Position numbers and translations under genes: made by a program. DNA of 42,579 bases from Hyphomonas beringensis (lineage in GTDB: Bacteria > Pseudomonadota > Alphaproteobacteria > Caulobacterales > Hyphomonadaceae). Where the stretch lies: the NCBI RefSeq assembly GCF_000682755.1, contig NZ_AWFF01000042.1, forward strand, positions 1 through 42,579, read 5' to 3'. Position 1 is the stretch's first letter; each line of letters opens with the position of its first letter. The notes beneath the pieces are model-generated. The model ran no database searches. It had not been told where the DNA came from and saw only the letters and a program-made list of their open reading frames with translations. Positions 15,101 to 23,170 of the stretch are shown here, piece by piece.

Positions 15101-16665
15101 ATCGGGCGATAGGAGAAAGACAGCACAGCCGTCGCCGTGTCATCCCCCATGGACCCGATGGCCTCCTTGCCTGTCTCCGCCATGGGCGACAGGATCATTT
15201 CCAGGGTTTCCAGCGTGTAGCCTGCGGCCGTCTGACGACGCAGCAGGTCTTCCTTGTTGAACATCAGCGGCTCCGGGCCCGGGCCGATTTCCGGCTCCAA
15301 TTCCGTCACAGCCTGCAGCCATTCCTCATAAGGGGCCTGCTCGGACAGGAAGTCCACAATTTCGCGGTGTTCGTAGAACTTACCTGTCTTCAGGTCAGCC
15401 GCGATGATACCGCCAGCCGGGATCAAGCCACGCTTGGCGACTTCGTGATCGCCCAGCGGGCACATGCCTGTTTCGGAACCGACCGCAAGTATACCGTCCG
15501 TAGTCAGCGCATAACGCAGCGGGCGCAAACCATTGCGGTCAAGGCCAGCAATTGCCCAACGGCCATCATAGGCCGCGATCCCGGCAGGGCCATCCCATGG
15601 CTCCATCACAGAGTTGCAATAGTCATACAGTGCACGGTGCGCCGTCGGCATGACGGAATCACGCTTCGACCAGGCTTCTGGAATCAGCATTGCCTTGGCC
15701 ATCGGCGCGGGGCGGCCAGACTTGCAAAGAAGTTCGAACACGGAATCAAGCGCGCCGGAATCAGACGTACCATCCGGGATGACCGGCTTCACGTCATCAA
15801 CATGCTCGCCAAAGGCTTCCGAGACCATGCGGATCTCGTGGCTCTTCATCCAGTTCTTGTTGCCGCGCACTGTATTGATCTCGCCATTATGCGCGATCAT
15901 GCGGAAGGGCTGGGCCAGTGACCATTGCGGGAATGTGTTCGTTGAATAGCGCTGGTGATAAATCGCGAACGCGGAAACAAAACGCTCATCCCGCAGGTCG
16001 AGATAGAAATTGTCGATGTCCTGCGCCAGGAACATACCTTTGTAGATCAGGGATGCATGGCTGAGCGAGCAGACATAGAAAGACGGGATCGCGGCTTCCC
16101 GCGCGCGGCGTTCAATCCGCCGCCGGCAGATGTAGAGCGCCCGCTCCAGATCTTCAGGGCTGCGGCCCTTCGCATCACGAAACATGATCTGCTCAATTGC
16201 AGGGCGCGTGTCTTTCGCTTTTTGTCCGATGACGGAAACATCGACCGGTGGCTGGCGCCAGCCATAAATATAGAATCCGAAGTGCAGAACTTCCGTTTCA
16301 ACCAGAGTTCGTGCAGCTTCCTGCGCACCGAAATCCGTACGCGGCAGGAAGATCTGACCAACACAGATCGGGTCATCCGTCGGATTATGGCCTGTGCGGG
16401 TGACGTGCTCACGGAAGAAATCCTGCGGGACTTCCACACGAATGCCGGCGCCATCACCGGTCTTGCCGTCTGCATCGACCGCGCCGCGGTGCCACACATT
16501 CTTCAGGGCGGCGATGCCCATCTCGACGATTTCGCGCTTCGGCTTGCCATCAAGAGAGGCGACCAGCCCCACCCCGCACGCATCATGCTCGAATGACGGG
16601 TCATAGGCATGCGCATCCATCAGGCGCTGACGGTTTTCTTCGTACTTCTTTACATAATCTGACAT
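12121..16665 (-). CDS. gltB: Glutamate synthase (NADPH) large subunit
   Basis: A 1514-aa enzyme that transfers the glutamine amide to 2-oxoglutarate, giving two glutamates, with GltD feeding electrons from NADPH. A 29-residue propeptide precedes the N-terminal nucleophile Cys30 (HDACGVGLVA), followed by the class II glutamine amidotransferase domain (about 30-430), the central domain, the FMN-binding synthase domain (GAKPGEGGQLPG, then ISPPPHHDIYSIEDL), the 3Fe-4S cysteine motif CIMVRQCHSNTCPVGVC, and the C-terminal beta-helix domain (GDANDYVGKGLSG). The ATG at 16665 is preferred to a start 10 codons earlier because GCGGAG lies just upstream. It follows gltD after 4 bases, so the two are translationally linked. 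Confidence 0.98.
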   Translation of the reverse strand: MSDYVKKYEENRQRLMDAHAYDPSFEHDACGVGLVASLDGKPKREIVEMGIAALKNVWHRGAVDADGKTGDGAGIRVEVPQDFFREHVTRTGHNPTDDPICVGQIFLPRTDFGAQEAARTLVETEVLHFGFYIYGWRQPPVDVSVIGQKAKDTRPAIEQIMFRDAKGRSPEDLERALYICRRRIERRAREAAIPSFYVCSLSHASLIYKGMFLAQDIDNFYLDLRDERFVSAFAIYHQRYSTNTFPQWSLAQPFRMIAHNGEINTVRGNKNWMKSHEIRMVSEAFGEHVDDVKPVIPDGTSDSGALDSVFELLCKSGRPAPMAKAMLIPEAWSKRDSVMPTAHRALYDYCNSVMEPWDGPAGIAAYDGRWAIAGLDRNGLRPLRYALTTDGILAVGSETGMCPLGDHEVAKRGLIPAGGIIAADLKTGKFYEHREIVDFLSEQAPYEEWLQAVTELEPEIGPGPEPLMFNKEDLLRRQTAAGYTLETLEMILSPMAETGKEAIGSMGDDTATAVLSFSYRPMSHFFRQNFSQVTNPPVDPLREERVMSLKTRFKNLGNVLDTDKSQQEVFVLESPVLTNGMYERLIDRLGVGTAEIDCTFDQADAQGDGTALKDALSRIRREAEDAVREGREHIILTDHLQSADRIAIPMILATGAVHSHLVAQGLRTFCSITVRSAECLDTHYFAVLVGVGATCVNAYLAQDIIADRHSRGLFGDMSLNECVKNFKVAIEAGLLKIMSKMGISVVSSYRGGYNFEALGLSRALVADYFPGMNSRISGLGLAGLEENALMRHEAAFDEDVVSLPVGGFYRLRASEEAHALDGNLIHTLQAACNRGDYSIYRKYVEAVHSRDPIQLRDLLDFKPAGAPVPVSSVQSINEIRKRFVTPGMSLGALSPEAHGTLNVAMNRIGAKSVSGEGGEDRARYRPLPNGDNMNSAVKQVASGRFGVTAEYLNQCREIEIKIAQGAKPGEGGQLPGFKVTELIAKLRHATPGVTLISPPPHHDIYSIEDLAQLIYDLKQINPQARVCVKLVAQSGVGTVAAGVAKAKADLILIAAGVGGTGASPQTSIKYAGLPWELGLAEAHQILSLNNLRGKVTLRTDGGLRTGRDIVIAAMLGAEEYGIGTASLVAMGCIMVRQCHSNTCPVGVCVQDEALRAHFTGSPEKVVNLMSFIAEDVREILASLGLKSLDEAIGRTDLLTQVSRGSTHLDDLDLNPLLVQVDSETPVIYRPDHREEVPDTLDAQILRDAEPFFERGEKMQLEYGVANTMRAIGARSSSAITQKFGMHALPEGRLHIRLEGSAGQSLGAFSVQGLLLEVIGDANDYVGKGLSGASIVVAPPLKERHRAGSDAIIGNTCLYGATAGKLFASGAAGVRFAVRNSGAKTVIEGCGANGCEYMTGGRAVILGPVGDNFGAGMTGGAAYIWDPEQRFERVANPDAIDWYPLADMPAEHIAEARALIEEHVKRTKSLRAKDILEEWDNSLQEMLMIVPKEIAHLLLPEEKPKAGKKKVAVKA

Positions 16666-16669
16666 CTGA

Positions 16670-18115
16670 CTACTCCGCAGCCACAGTTTCTGCACGGGCG
16701 GCGGCCTTCATGGCCTTGTGCATGGCCTCAGCCGCGTCACGCCCATCCTTGATTGCCCACACCACGAGGGAGGCACCTCTGACGATATCGCCCGCCGCAT
16801 AGACGCCCGGCAGGCTGGTTTCCATAGTCGCATAATCGACCCGCACAGCGCCCCAGCGGTTCACGGTCAGCGCTTCTTCCCCGAACAGCTCCGGCAGGTC
16901 TTCCGGGTCAAAGCCCAGAGCCTTGATCACCATGTCTGCCTTGATATCAAAGCTTTCACCGGTCTTCACAGGGCTCTGACGGCCAGAAGCATCCGGCTCA
17001 CCCAGCTTCATGCGGTTGGCGCGGACAGCTTTCACCTTGCCAGCCTTCGTATCCAGAATGGCTTCAGGGGAGGCAAGCCATTCAAAGACGACGCCCTCCT
17101 CTTCTGCATTCTGAACTTCACGCTGGCTGCCCGGCATATTGGTGCGGTCACGGCGATAGACACAGCTCACCTGCTTCGCGCCCTGACGGATCGCGGTCCT
17201 CACACAGTCCATCGCGGTATCACCGCCGCCGATCACCACAACGCGCTTGCCCTCGGCATTGAGGTCACCCTCATCATAGGCTGGCACAGCGTCGCCAAAC
17301 CCCTTGCGGTTGGACGCGGTCAGATATTCAAGTGCTGGATAGACGCCTTGCGCCCCGCTGCCCGGACATTTCAGGTCTTTCGCAGCATAGACGCCGGTTG
17401 CGATCAGCACGGTGTCATGCTCTGCGCGCAGCGTGGACAGGCTGACCTGCTCACCAACGCGCGTGTTGAATTTGAAGACAATGCCGGACTCTTCCAGACG
17501 CTGGATACGGCGCTCGACGACATGCTTCTCGAGCTTGAAGCCCGGAATGCCATAGACCAGCAGGCCGCCCCCGCGATCATAAGCGTCATAAACCGTCACT
17601 TGATAGCCTTTGCGGCGCAGCTGTTCCGCTGCCGCCAGCCCACCCGGACCCGCGCCAATGATACCGGCGGACTGGGAGCGTTCTCGCGGCGGCTTGATGG
17701 GCGTCACCCAGCCTTCTTCCCAGGCTGTATCCGTAATGTATTTCTCGATTGAGCCAATCGTAACCGTGCCATGGCCGGATTGCTGGATCGTACAAATGCC
17801 CTCGCACAGGCGGTCCTGAGGGCAGATGCGGCCGCAGATCTCCGGCATATTGTTCGTGGCAGACGAGACCCGCCAGGCTTCTTCCAGGCGGTTTTCCGCT
17901 GCCAGTTTCAGCCAATCCGGAATGTTGTTGGAGAGCGGGCAGCCTTGCTGGCAGAACGGCACACCGCACTGTGAACAGCGGGCCGCCTGGGCACCGGCAG
18001 CTTCCTTGCTGAATTCAGCATAGATTTCCGCAAAATCGTCTGCGCGCGCTTTTGCTTCGCGCTTCTCAGGCATCTTGCGTTCAACGTGCGTAAATTGCAG
18101 CATTCTCTCTGCCAT
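16670..18115 (-). CDS. gltD: Glutamate synthase small subunit
   Basis: A 481-aa flavoprotein that oxidises NADPH and passes electrons to GltB. N-terminal 4Fe-4S cysteines are seen in CSQCGVPFCQQGCPLSNNIPDW and CGRICPQDRLCEGIC (about 47-110). The FAD-binding motif is IGAGPGGLAAAEQL (about 151-164), and the NADPH-binding motif is VIGGGDTAMDCVRTA (about 295-309). The conserved GDIVRGASLVVWAI near the C-terminus completes the FAD site. The length is normal for the family. Start at 18115 with AAGGAG. It is the first gene of the gltD-gltB operon, the reverse of the enterobacterial order. The promoter region, shared with uppP, has two matching palindromes. Confidence 0.97.
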   Translation of the reverse strand: MAERMLQFTHVERKMPEKREAKARADDFAEIYAEFSKEAAGAQAARCSQCGVPFCQQGCPLSNNIPDWLKLAAENRLEEAWRVSSATNNMPEICGRICPQDRLCEGICTIQQSGHGTVTIGSIEKYITDTAWEEGWVTPIKPPRERSQSAGIIGAGPGGLAAAEQLRRKGYQVTVYDAYDRGGGLLVYGIPGFKLEKHVVERRIQRLEESGIVFKFNTRVGEQVSLSTLRAEHDTVLIATGVYAAKDLKCPGSGAQGVYPALEYLTASNRKGFGDAVPAYDEGDLNAEGKRVVVIGGGDTAMDCVRTAIRQGAKQVSCVYRRDRTNMPGSQREVQNAEEEGVVFEWLASPEAILDTKAGKVKAVRANRMKLGEPDASGRQSPVKTGESFDIKADMVIKALGFDPEDLPELFGEEALTVNRWGAVRVDYATMETSLPGVYAAGDIVRGASLVVWAIKDGRDAAEAMHKAMKAAARAETVAAE

Positions 18116-18190
18116 AGGGGCACTCCTTATTGCGGAGAGTTGGACTTACGGCCTAGCAGCAACAGCTGCAAGCAGATTCAGGCGATATAG

Positions 18191-18203
18191 TATCGTTATG
18201 ATA
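18191..18203. promoter_or_regulatory. Operator-like palindrome TATCGTTATGATA in the gltD/uppP promoter region
   Basis: The 13-base site is nearly palindromic and sits 76 bases upstream of the gltD start. The same pattern (TATCATAATGATA) recurs at 18264-18276, both inside a longer match starting TAGTATC. Centre-to-centre distance is 73 bp, about seven helical turns, which suits cooperative binding by one regulator. Confidence 0.5.
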
Positions 18204-18212
18204 TTTAATATA

Positions 18213-18230
18213 TGCAAATTTATTGCACAA
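18213..18230. promoter_or_regulatory. Inverted repeat TGCAA-N5-TTGCA, resembling the phaR/phaB site
   Basis: TGCAA at 18213-18217 and TTGCACAA at 18223-18230. TTGCACAA is also found in the phaR/phaB operator candidate (4222-4229), again 5' flanked by TGCAA. The shared string may mark a common regulator such as PhaR; this is inference from two sites only. Confidence 0.35.
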
Positions 18231-18263
18231 GATATGCCAGTCATGAGCGCCAGGCCACACTAG

Positions 18264-18276
18264 TATCATAATGATA
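18264..18276. promoter_or_regulatory. Operator-like palindrome TATCATAATGATA, second site
   Basis: A near-perfect 13-base palindrome in the divergent gltD/uppP region, 71 bases before the uppP start. It pairs with the site at 18191-18203. Confidence 0.5.
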
Positions 18277-18347
18277 TGATTATAATCCGTGGCACTCGAT
18301 CCAAACTCGGCTACCCCTTTGGCATCCCGCTATCTTAGAGTTTGCCC

Positions 18348-19202
18348 ATGTCATTGCTGCAACTCGCCATTATCGCGCTCCTGCAAGGGACGACCGAATG
18401 GCTGCCCATTTCCTCTTCCGGCCACATCCTGTTGGCAGCAGACCTGTTCCAGGCCAGTCCGCGTGACGAATTGCTGATCAATGCCGTCTCCAATCTCGGC
18501 ACTCTGCTCGCCATGCTGATCTATTTCCGAAAGGATGTGATGCTTGCAATTGGCGGCGGATTTGAGCTGGTGGCCAAGCCTTTCACCGAAGACAAAACGC
18601 TCTCACATGGCGCCCGTCTTGCGGCGTGCATCCTGGTCGCAACGCCGCTCGCCGTACTCATCGCTGCGGTCTATGAGCACTTCCTGCCGGAAAGCCTGCT
18701 GAAGGACATGCGCAGCATCTATGTGGTGGCGGGCACGACCATCTTCTTCGGCATTCTGCTGTGGTGGGCCGATGTCGCCGGGCCGCGCAACCGCAAGGAA
18801 GAAGACATGACGCTTTGGCACGCCTTCCTCATCGGGGCGACACAGGCCATTGCCGCCCTCCTTCCCGGCACCAGCCGATCCGGCATTACCATGACGGCGG
18901 CGCGCGCCCTGGGCTATGAGCGGACGGAAGCGGCGCGGTTTTCCATGCTGATTGGTGCACCCATTCTGGCCGCGGCCGGCCTCTATGGCGCTTTAGGCCT
19001 GATGCAGGCAGACGGCTCCACCTCCGCGCTCACCCTGCAGGACGGCCTGATCGTGACCGGCATTTCCTTTATCACAGGGCTCGCCTCGATCTGGGCGCTC
19101 ATGGCGATTCTGAAGCGGATGAGCTTCCTGCCATTTGTTCTGTACAGATTCGCCCTTGGGGCCGTGCTATTGCTCGGCTCCCCACTGGTCGGATTGTTCT
19201 AG
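18348..19202 (+). CDS. uppP: Undecaprenyl-diphosphatase
   Basis: A 284-aa inner-membrane enzyme (BacA/UppP family) that dephosphorylates undecaprenyl diphosphate, recycling the lipid carrier of peptidoglycan synthesis; overexpression gives bacitracin resistance in related systems. The two catalytic motifs are visible: QGTTEWLPISSSGH (about 14-27), with the essential Glu and Ser, and LPGTSRSGITM (about 171-181). About eight transmembrane helices are predicted. The ATG at 18348 starts the conserved SLLQLAIIALLQG segment; no strong ribosome binding site is seen. It is divergent from gltD and convergent with the NDUFA9-like gene. Confidence 0.96.
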   Translation: MSLLQLAIIALLQGTTEWLPISSSGHILLAADLFQASPRDELLINAVSNLGTLLAMLIYFRKDVMLAIGGGFELVAKPFTEDKTLSHGARLAACILVATPLAVLIAAVYEHFLPESLLKDMRSIYVVAGTTIFFGILLWWADVAGPRNRKEEDMTLWHAFLIGATQAIAALLPGTSRSGITMTAARALGYERTEAARFSMLIGAPILAAAGLYGALGLMQADGSTSALTLQDGLIVTGISFITGLASIWALMAILKRMSFLPFVLYRFALGAVLLLGSPLVGLF

Positions 19203-19209
19203 AAAAAGC

Positions 19210-20214
19210 CTAGGCTTCAGACGGCTTGTGGAACTCGCCATAGGGGCGGAAGCGCCACAGATAAGACGGAACGATCGCTTCGACTGTTTCCAGTTCCGTA
19301 ACGCCGAGATCCTTTAGCGTCAGGGCGTCTTCAGCCACGACATTATCTGTCTTCATCAGCTCGACCTGATCACCCGTCAGTGGAGGATCACCCAGGAACC
19401 CCCAGCTGAAAGGCGGAATGTAGCGCCAGATGGCGGCCGTCATATAGCCGATCGGCTTGGCGAGGAAGAAAGGCAGGCCAATTTTGAAGCGACGACGGTC
19501 AATCGTCTTGGTGACGACGTCATAGATCTCGTTGAGCGTATACTTGCTCGGCCCACCCAGCTCATAAGTCTTGCCGGCGGTCGACGCATCATCCACGGCA
19601 ATTGCAATCGCCTCGGCCACATCGCCCGCATAAACCGGCTGGAAGCATGACTTGCCGCCGCCAATGGACGGCAGGATCGGCAGGAAGCTCATCGGCATGG
19701 AACTGGCCAGCGCGGCAAAGCGGTTGAAGAATTCATCTTCCGGTCCGAACACAACGGAAGGACGCAGGATTGTCGCGGTTGGCACGGTATTGCGCACAGC
19801 CTCTTCGGCTTCCGCCTTGGTACGGGCATAGTCTGACTTGGACTCGGCATTGGCGCCAATTGCGGACATCTGCACGAAACGCGTGATGCCTTTCTCGGCA
19901 GCCACTTCCGCCAGCAGCGCCGCGCCATCGCGCTGGGCTGCCTCAAAGCTCTGCGCACCCTTTTCGAACAGGATACCAACCAGATTGACCACGGCGTCTG
20001 CGCCATCCAGGGCGCGCTCAATGGACGCGCGATTGCGGATGTTCGCCTGAACGATGTCTACCCATCCCGGTGTGCCGGCGAGACGAACGTCTTGAGCCGT
20101 GTTCACATGGCGACAGGCAACGCGGACGCGCCATCCCTTTTTCACAAGCTCGCGCGCAGCATAGCGCCCGATAAAGCCCGATCCGCCGAAAACTGTTACC
20201 AAGCCTTGGGTCAT
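19210..20214 (-). CDS. NDUFA9-like atypical short-chain dehydrogenase (complex I NDUFA9 subunit family)
   Basis: A 334-aa extended SDR with the NAD(P) motif FGGSGFIGRYAARELVKKG at the N-terminus. A conserved core follows (ANIRNRASIERALDGADAVVNLVGIL, MSAIGANAESKSDYARTKAEAEEAV), with the SDYARTKAEAE active-site-like Tyr-Lys. The family is the bacterial counterpart of complex I subunit NDUFA9, with an NADPH-binding, probably structural, role; in bacteria it is encoded outside the nuo operon. The ATG at 20214 is chosen from domain start. It ends 7 bases from the convergent uppP stop, with a small palindrome AAGCCTAGGCTT spanning its stop codon. Confidence 0.88.
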   Translation of the reverse strand: MTQGLVTVFGGSGFIGRYAARELVKKGWRVRVACRHVNTAQDVRLAGTPGWVDIVQANIRNRASIERALDGADAVVNLVGILFEKGAQSFEAAQRDGAALLAEVAAEKGITRFVQMSAIGANAESKSDYARTKAEAEEAVRNTVPTATILRPSVVFGPEDEFFNRFAALASSMPMSFLPILPSIGGGKSCFQPVYAGDVAEAIAIAVDDASTAGKTYELGGPSKYTLNEIYDVVTKTIDRRRFKIGLPFFLAKPIGYMTAAIWRYIPPFSWGFLGDPPLTGDQVELMKTDNVVAEDALTLKDLGVTELETVEAIVPSYLWRFRPYGEFHKPSEA

Positions 20215-20328
20215 CTTGAGCGTTCTCTCATGGCGGCCGCAGCCGCAATAAACCGATTGCCGCCTTTGACCATACACGCCCCGGCCTGTCTACACGGGCT
20301 GTGCGGGCCAATCATCGCAGCCTGCAAA

Positions 20329-21813
20329 TTATCCTGCCTGAGAGGCAAACCAGTCGTGAAATGCCTCCCGTTCGGCCTCAGTCATGTGGATGCCCAGTTT
20401 TGAGCGCCGCCACAAAATGTCGTCTGCGGACGCGGCGAACTCTTCGCGTTGCAAATAGCGCACTTCCGCCTCTGTGAGACCCGCCCCGAACGCACGGCCA
20501 AGATCGGCCTCGATCTGCGCATCGCCAAGCAAGTCTTCCACCCGTGTGCCATAAGCCCGGGCGAGACGTGACAGAAAGGCAGGGTCCAGACCCTGATACC
20601 GCAGAACCAGCCCGTCGACATAATCCTGAAAATTGCCGCCCGGTATATCCCCGCCCGGCAGGTGCGCATCGCGCGTCCAGGGCCGCTTCATGGAGGGCAA
20701 ATCGTCTTTCAGCTCCGCCAGCGCATGTTCGGACAGTTCGCGATAGGTCGTGATCTTGCCGCCAAAGACAGACAGGATCGGCGCGCCGCCCTCTGCTTCA
20801 CGCTTCAGCACATAATCGCGGGTCACTTTTGAGGCATTTTTGGCGTGGTCATCATAGAGCGGACGCACGCCGGAATAGGTGCCGACGACGTCGGCGGGCG
20901 TAATCGCTGTCTTGTAATACTCGCTCGCCCCTTCGCAGAGATAGGTGATCTCCTCAGGCGTGATCTCAACCCTGTCACGGTTCGCCTCATAGGGCACATC
21001 GGTCGTGCCGATCAGCGTGAACTCGCCGCGCTCATAGGGGATCGCGAACATGATGCGGCCATCGCCATTCTGGAAGAAATAGGCATAATCGCCCTGATGC
21101 CAGCGCGGCACGATGATGTGGCTGCCCTTCACAAGGCGCAGATGCGGCTTTTCTGGCGCGTCACCATCAAGGCCCAGAACGTCGTCCACCCAGGCCCCGG
21201 CCGCGTTCACAACCGTTCGGAATTTGCGCGTCTCCTGACCCTTCGGGCCTTTCAGCACGGCCTCCCAATGATCGGCATGACGCACCAGAGATGTGCAGAC
21301 CGTGCGCGTCAAAACCTCCGCGCCGCGATTTCTGGCATCCACGGCATTCAGAACGACCAGCCGTGAATCCTCGACCCAGCAATCTGAATACTCAAAGGCC
21401 AGCCTGTACTGGTCTTTCAGTGCGTTCAGCTTGTCTGTTGATTTGCGCCGCAGCACCTTGGTCGGCGGCAACAATTTGCGCCCGCCCAGATGGTCATACA
21501 GGAACAGGCCCAACCGGATCAGCCAGGCCGGACGCAATTCCTTGTGATGCGGCAAGACAAAGCGCATCGGCCAGATGATATGCGGCGCCGCGCGCAGCAG
21601 CACTTCCCGCTCAATCAGCGCCTTGCGGACAAGCGCGAAATCATACTGCTCGAGATATCTGAGGCCGCCATGGATCAGCTTTGTACTGGCTGAAGATGTG
21701 TGCTGCGCCAGATCATCCTTCTCGCACAGGACAACATCCAGACCACGGCCTGCAGCATCCCGGGCGATTCCCGTCCCGTTGATACCGCCGCCGATCACCA
21801 GAATGTCTTGCAT
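20329..21813 (-). CDS. glpD: Aerobic glycerol-3-phosphate dehydrogenase
   Basis: A 494-aa membrane-peripheral flavoprotein that oxidises glycerol-3-phosphate to dihydroxyacetone phosphate and reduces ubiquinone. FAD-binding motif VIGGGINGTGIARDAAGRG at 6-24; FAD/substrate region SSASTKLIHGGLRYLE (about 41-56); substrate-binding block LIGTTDVPYE and GVRPLYDD; conserved VFGGKITTYRELSEHAL near 345-361; and the C-terminal DAO_C domain. It starts 2 bases after the J-domain gene stop, so the two are cotranscribed. No glycerol kinase or facilitator gene is near. Confidence 0.96.
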   Translation of the reverse strand: MQDILVIGGGINGTGIARDAAGRGLDVVLCEKDDLAQHTSSASTKLIHGGLRYLEQYDFALVRKALIEREVLLRAAPHIIWPMRFVLPHHKELRPAWLIRLGLFLYDHLGGRKLLPPTKVLRRKSTDKLNALKDQYRLAFEYSDCWVEDSRLVVLNAVDARNRGAEVLTRTVCTSLVRHADHWEAVLKGPKGQETRKFRTVVNAAGAWVDDVLGLDGDAPEKPHLRLVKGSHIIVPRWHQGDYAYFFQNGDGRIMFAIPYERGEFTLIGTTDVPYEANRDRVEITPEEITYLCEGASEYYKTAITPADVVGTYSGVRPLYDDHAKNASKVTRDYVLKREAEGGAPILSVFGGKITTYRELSEHALAELKDDLPSMKRPWTRDAHLPGGDIPGGNFQDYVDGLVLRYQGLDPAFLSRLARAYGTRVEDLLGDAQIEADLGRAFGAGLTEAEVRYLQREEFAASADDILWRRSKLGIHMTEAEREAFHDWFASQAG

Positions 21814-21815
21814 TA

Positions 21816-22439
21816 TCAGCCCTTCATCAGGCCAGCTGCCTTGAGAAGTTTCCCGGCCCGCAGCACACGCTGCAGCTTGTGCTCGGAAGAGCGGTCACCC
21901 TTGTTGGAGTCCGGGTGGAAACGGCGGACATATTCGGCATAGCGCGCGCGGATTTCTGTCGGGCTTGCATCGCCCTCCAGGTCCAGCTCCTTCAGCGCCC
22001 GCAGCTGCAATCCGCTGCGCCGACTGGAACTGGCCGCTTCACCGCCGGCAACATCGTCAACATCGAAGAAGCGACGGCCGGCCCAGCGGCGCGGATCCAG
22101 CTTTTCTGCGCCTTTCTGCCCGGCCATCGGGCCGGTGCCAAAGCGCCAGGTGCGCTTGTGGCCAAACCGCTCGGCGCGAGTGAACGCAGCGGCTTCGGCC
22201 TGCGACATACCTTCAAAGAAATTGAAGCGCCGATTATACTCGGCCGCATGTTGCTGGCAGAAATGGTGGCGCCCCTTGCCGCCAGGCTTCGGGGCAGGGT
22301 GAGTACCTTCAAGGTCGCAGTCCTTATGGTCACATACGCGAGTCTTCTGCGCACGCGCCCGGGACGCCTCATCTTTCGGAGGCTTGATGCGCATATCCTT
22401 GAATTTTACGCGGTAGGAAAATGGATCGCTATCTGACAT
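21816..22439 (-). CDS. J-domain (DnaJ-like) protein with N-terminal Cys/His cluster
   Basis: A 207-aa co-chaperone-like protein. The J domain is at the C-terminus (about 150-205), with helix II ending in the invariant HPD of RRFHPDSNKGD, which stimulates DnaK-type ATPases. The N-terminal half holds CDHKDCDLEGTHPAPK and HHFCQQHAAEYN, a Cys/His arrangement (C-x4-C ... H-x2-C-x2-H) that may bind zinc. This architecture is common in alphaproteobacteria next to bolA. The start codon overlaps that of the divergent bolA-region ORF by 2 bases if the longer bolA start is used. The client is unknown. Confidence 0.9.
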   Translation of the reverse strand: MSDSDPFSYRVKFKDMRIKPPKDEASRARAQKTRVCDHKDCDLEGTHPAPKPGGKGRHHFCQQHAAEYNRRFNFFEGMSQAEAAAFTRAERFGHKRTWRFGTGPMAGQKGAEKLDPRRWAGRRFFDVDDVAGGEAASSSRRSGLQLRALKELDLEGDASPTEIRARYAEYVRRFHPDSNKGDRSSEHKLQRVLRAGKLLKAAGLMKG

Positions 22440-22470
22440 GACCCAACATCATAAGGAGACCCAGTTAAAG

Positions 22471-22743
22471 ATGCCACAACCAAACGACAGGTTATCGCGA
22501 ATTCGTGACATTCTGACCGGGGCTTTTGACCCCGTTGACCTGGAAATCACAGATGACAGCAGCAAACATGCCGGTCATGCAGGTGCGCGCCCGGAAGGTG
22601 AGACCCATTACACGGTCAGAATCAGCTCTACCGCCTTTCAGGGGCTGAACCGCGTTCAGATGCAACGCGCAGTGCTGAAAGCGCTCGAACCAGAATTCAA
22701 TACAGGACTACACGCACTCGCCTTACACGCGAAAGCGGCGTGA
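22471..22743 (+). CDS. bolA: BolA family protein
   Basis: A 90-aa BolA/IbaG-type protein, which in known systems partners with monothiol glutaredoxins around Fe-S clusters and affects morphology and stress response. The fold's signatures are present: DPVDLEITDDSSKHAGHAGA, the HYTVRISSTAFQGLNRVQMQRAVLKAL helix-turn core, and the C-terminal GLHALALHAKAA strand. The conserved His in SKHAGH and the one in LHALALH can be seen. The start at 22471 is preferred (AAGGAG 12 bases upstream); an ATG at 22438 is in frame. Confidence 0.92.
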   Translation: MPQPNDRLSRIRDILTGAFDPVDLEITDDSSKHAGHAGARPEGETHYTVRISSTAFQGLNRVQMQRAVLKALEPEFNTGLHALALHAKAA

Positions 22744-22819
22744 ATCTTTAAAATTCCTTACCAAATGGGGAACCGGCCAGCGAATCGGTCGTTTCCTCCT
22801 CAGCCGTCGAGGAGAACGG

Positions 22820-23170
22820 ATGATGATGGTACGGAATATGATGATTGCCGCCGCGATTGGCGCAATGACCGCAGGATTTGCCACCGCTGAAGGCCCCTCA
22901 GCCGGAGAGCAGGAGGGCATGCTTCACTGGATTCGTGACACTGTGTGCACATCCGGAAGCGAAATTGTCTTTGTGCCTGTCTCAACGGACGTGAAAACGC
23001 GGCACAAGACATGGGCCGTCATAGCAATGGACAATCCAGATCCGGATTCCGCACATATCGTGACGACTCAGGAAAAATCCTGGCTGAAAGCCAATGGCTG
23101 CGATGCAGATCCGTCTCCGCAGATCCACATGGCCAGCCATGAGAAAAAATCAGGCGGTCTCGATCTCTGA
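22820..23170 (+). CDS. Small secreted protein of unknown function
   Basis: A 116-aa protein with an N-terminal signal peptide (about residues 1-23, MIAAAIGAMTAGFATA, cleavage after ATA). The mature part has two Cys residues (TVCTSG and ANGCDA) that could form a disulfide, and it is polar. No family is recognised. The start has GAGGAGAACGG just upstream. Its 3' end overlaps the end of the convergent CorC gene by 21 bases. Confidence 0.65.
   Translation: MMMVRNMMIAAAIGAMTAGFATAEGPSAGEQEGMLHWIRDTVCTSGSEIVFVPVSTDVKTRHKTWAVIAMDNPDPDSAHIVTTQEKSWLKANGCDADPSPQIHMASHEKKSGGLDL

Noticed and set aside
14122..15921. 599-aa ORF on the plus strand
   Set aside because: It lies entirely antisense to gltB, whose motifs are unambiguous; the sequence has no family and is a frame shadow of GC-rich coding DNA.
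18181..18300. NtrC-type or sigma-54 promoter for gltD
   Set aside because: No GCAC-N-GTGC pair or GG-N10-GC element was visible; the palindromes are of another type.
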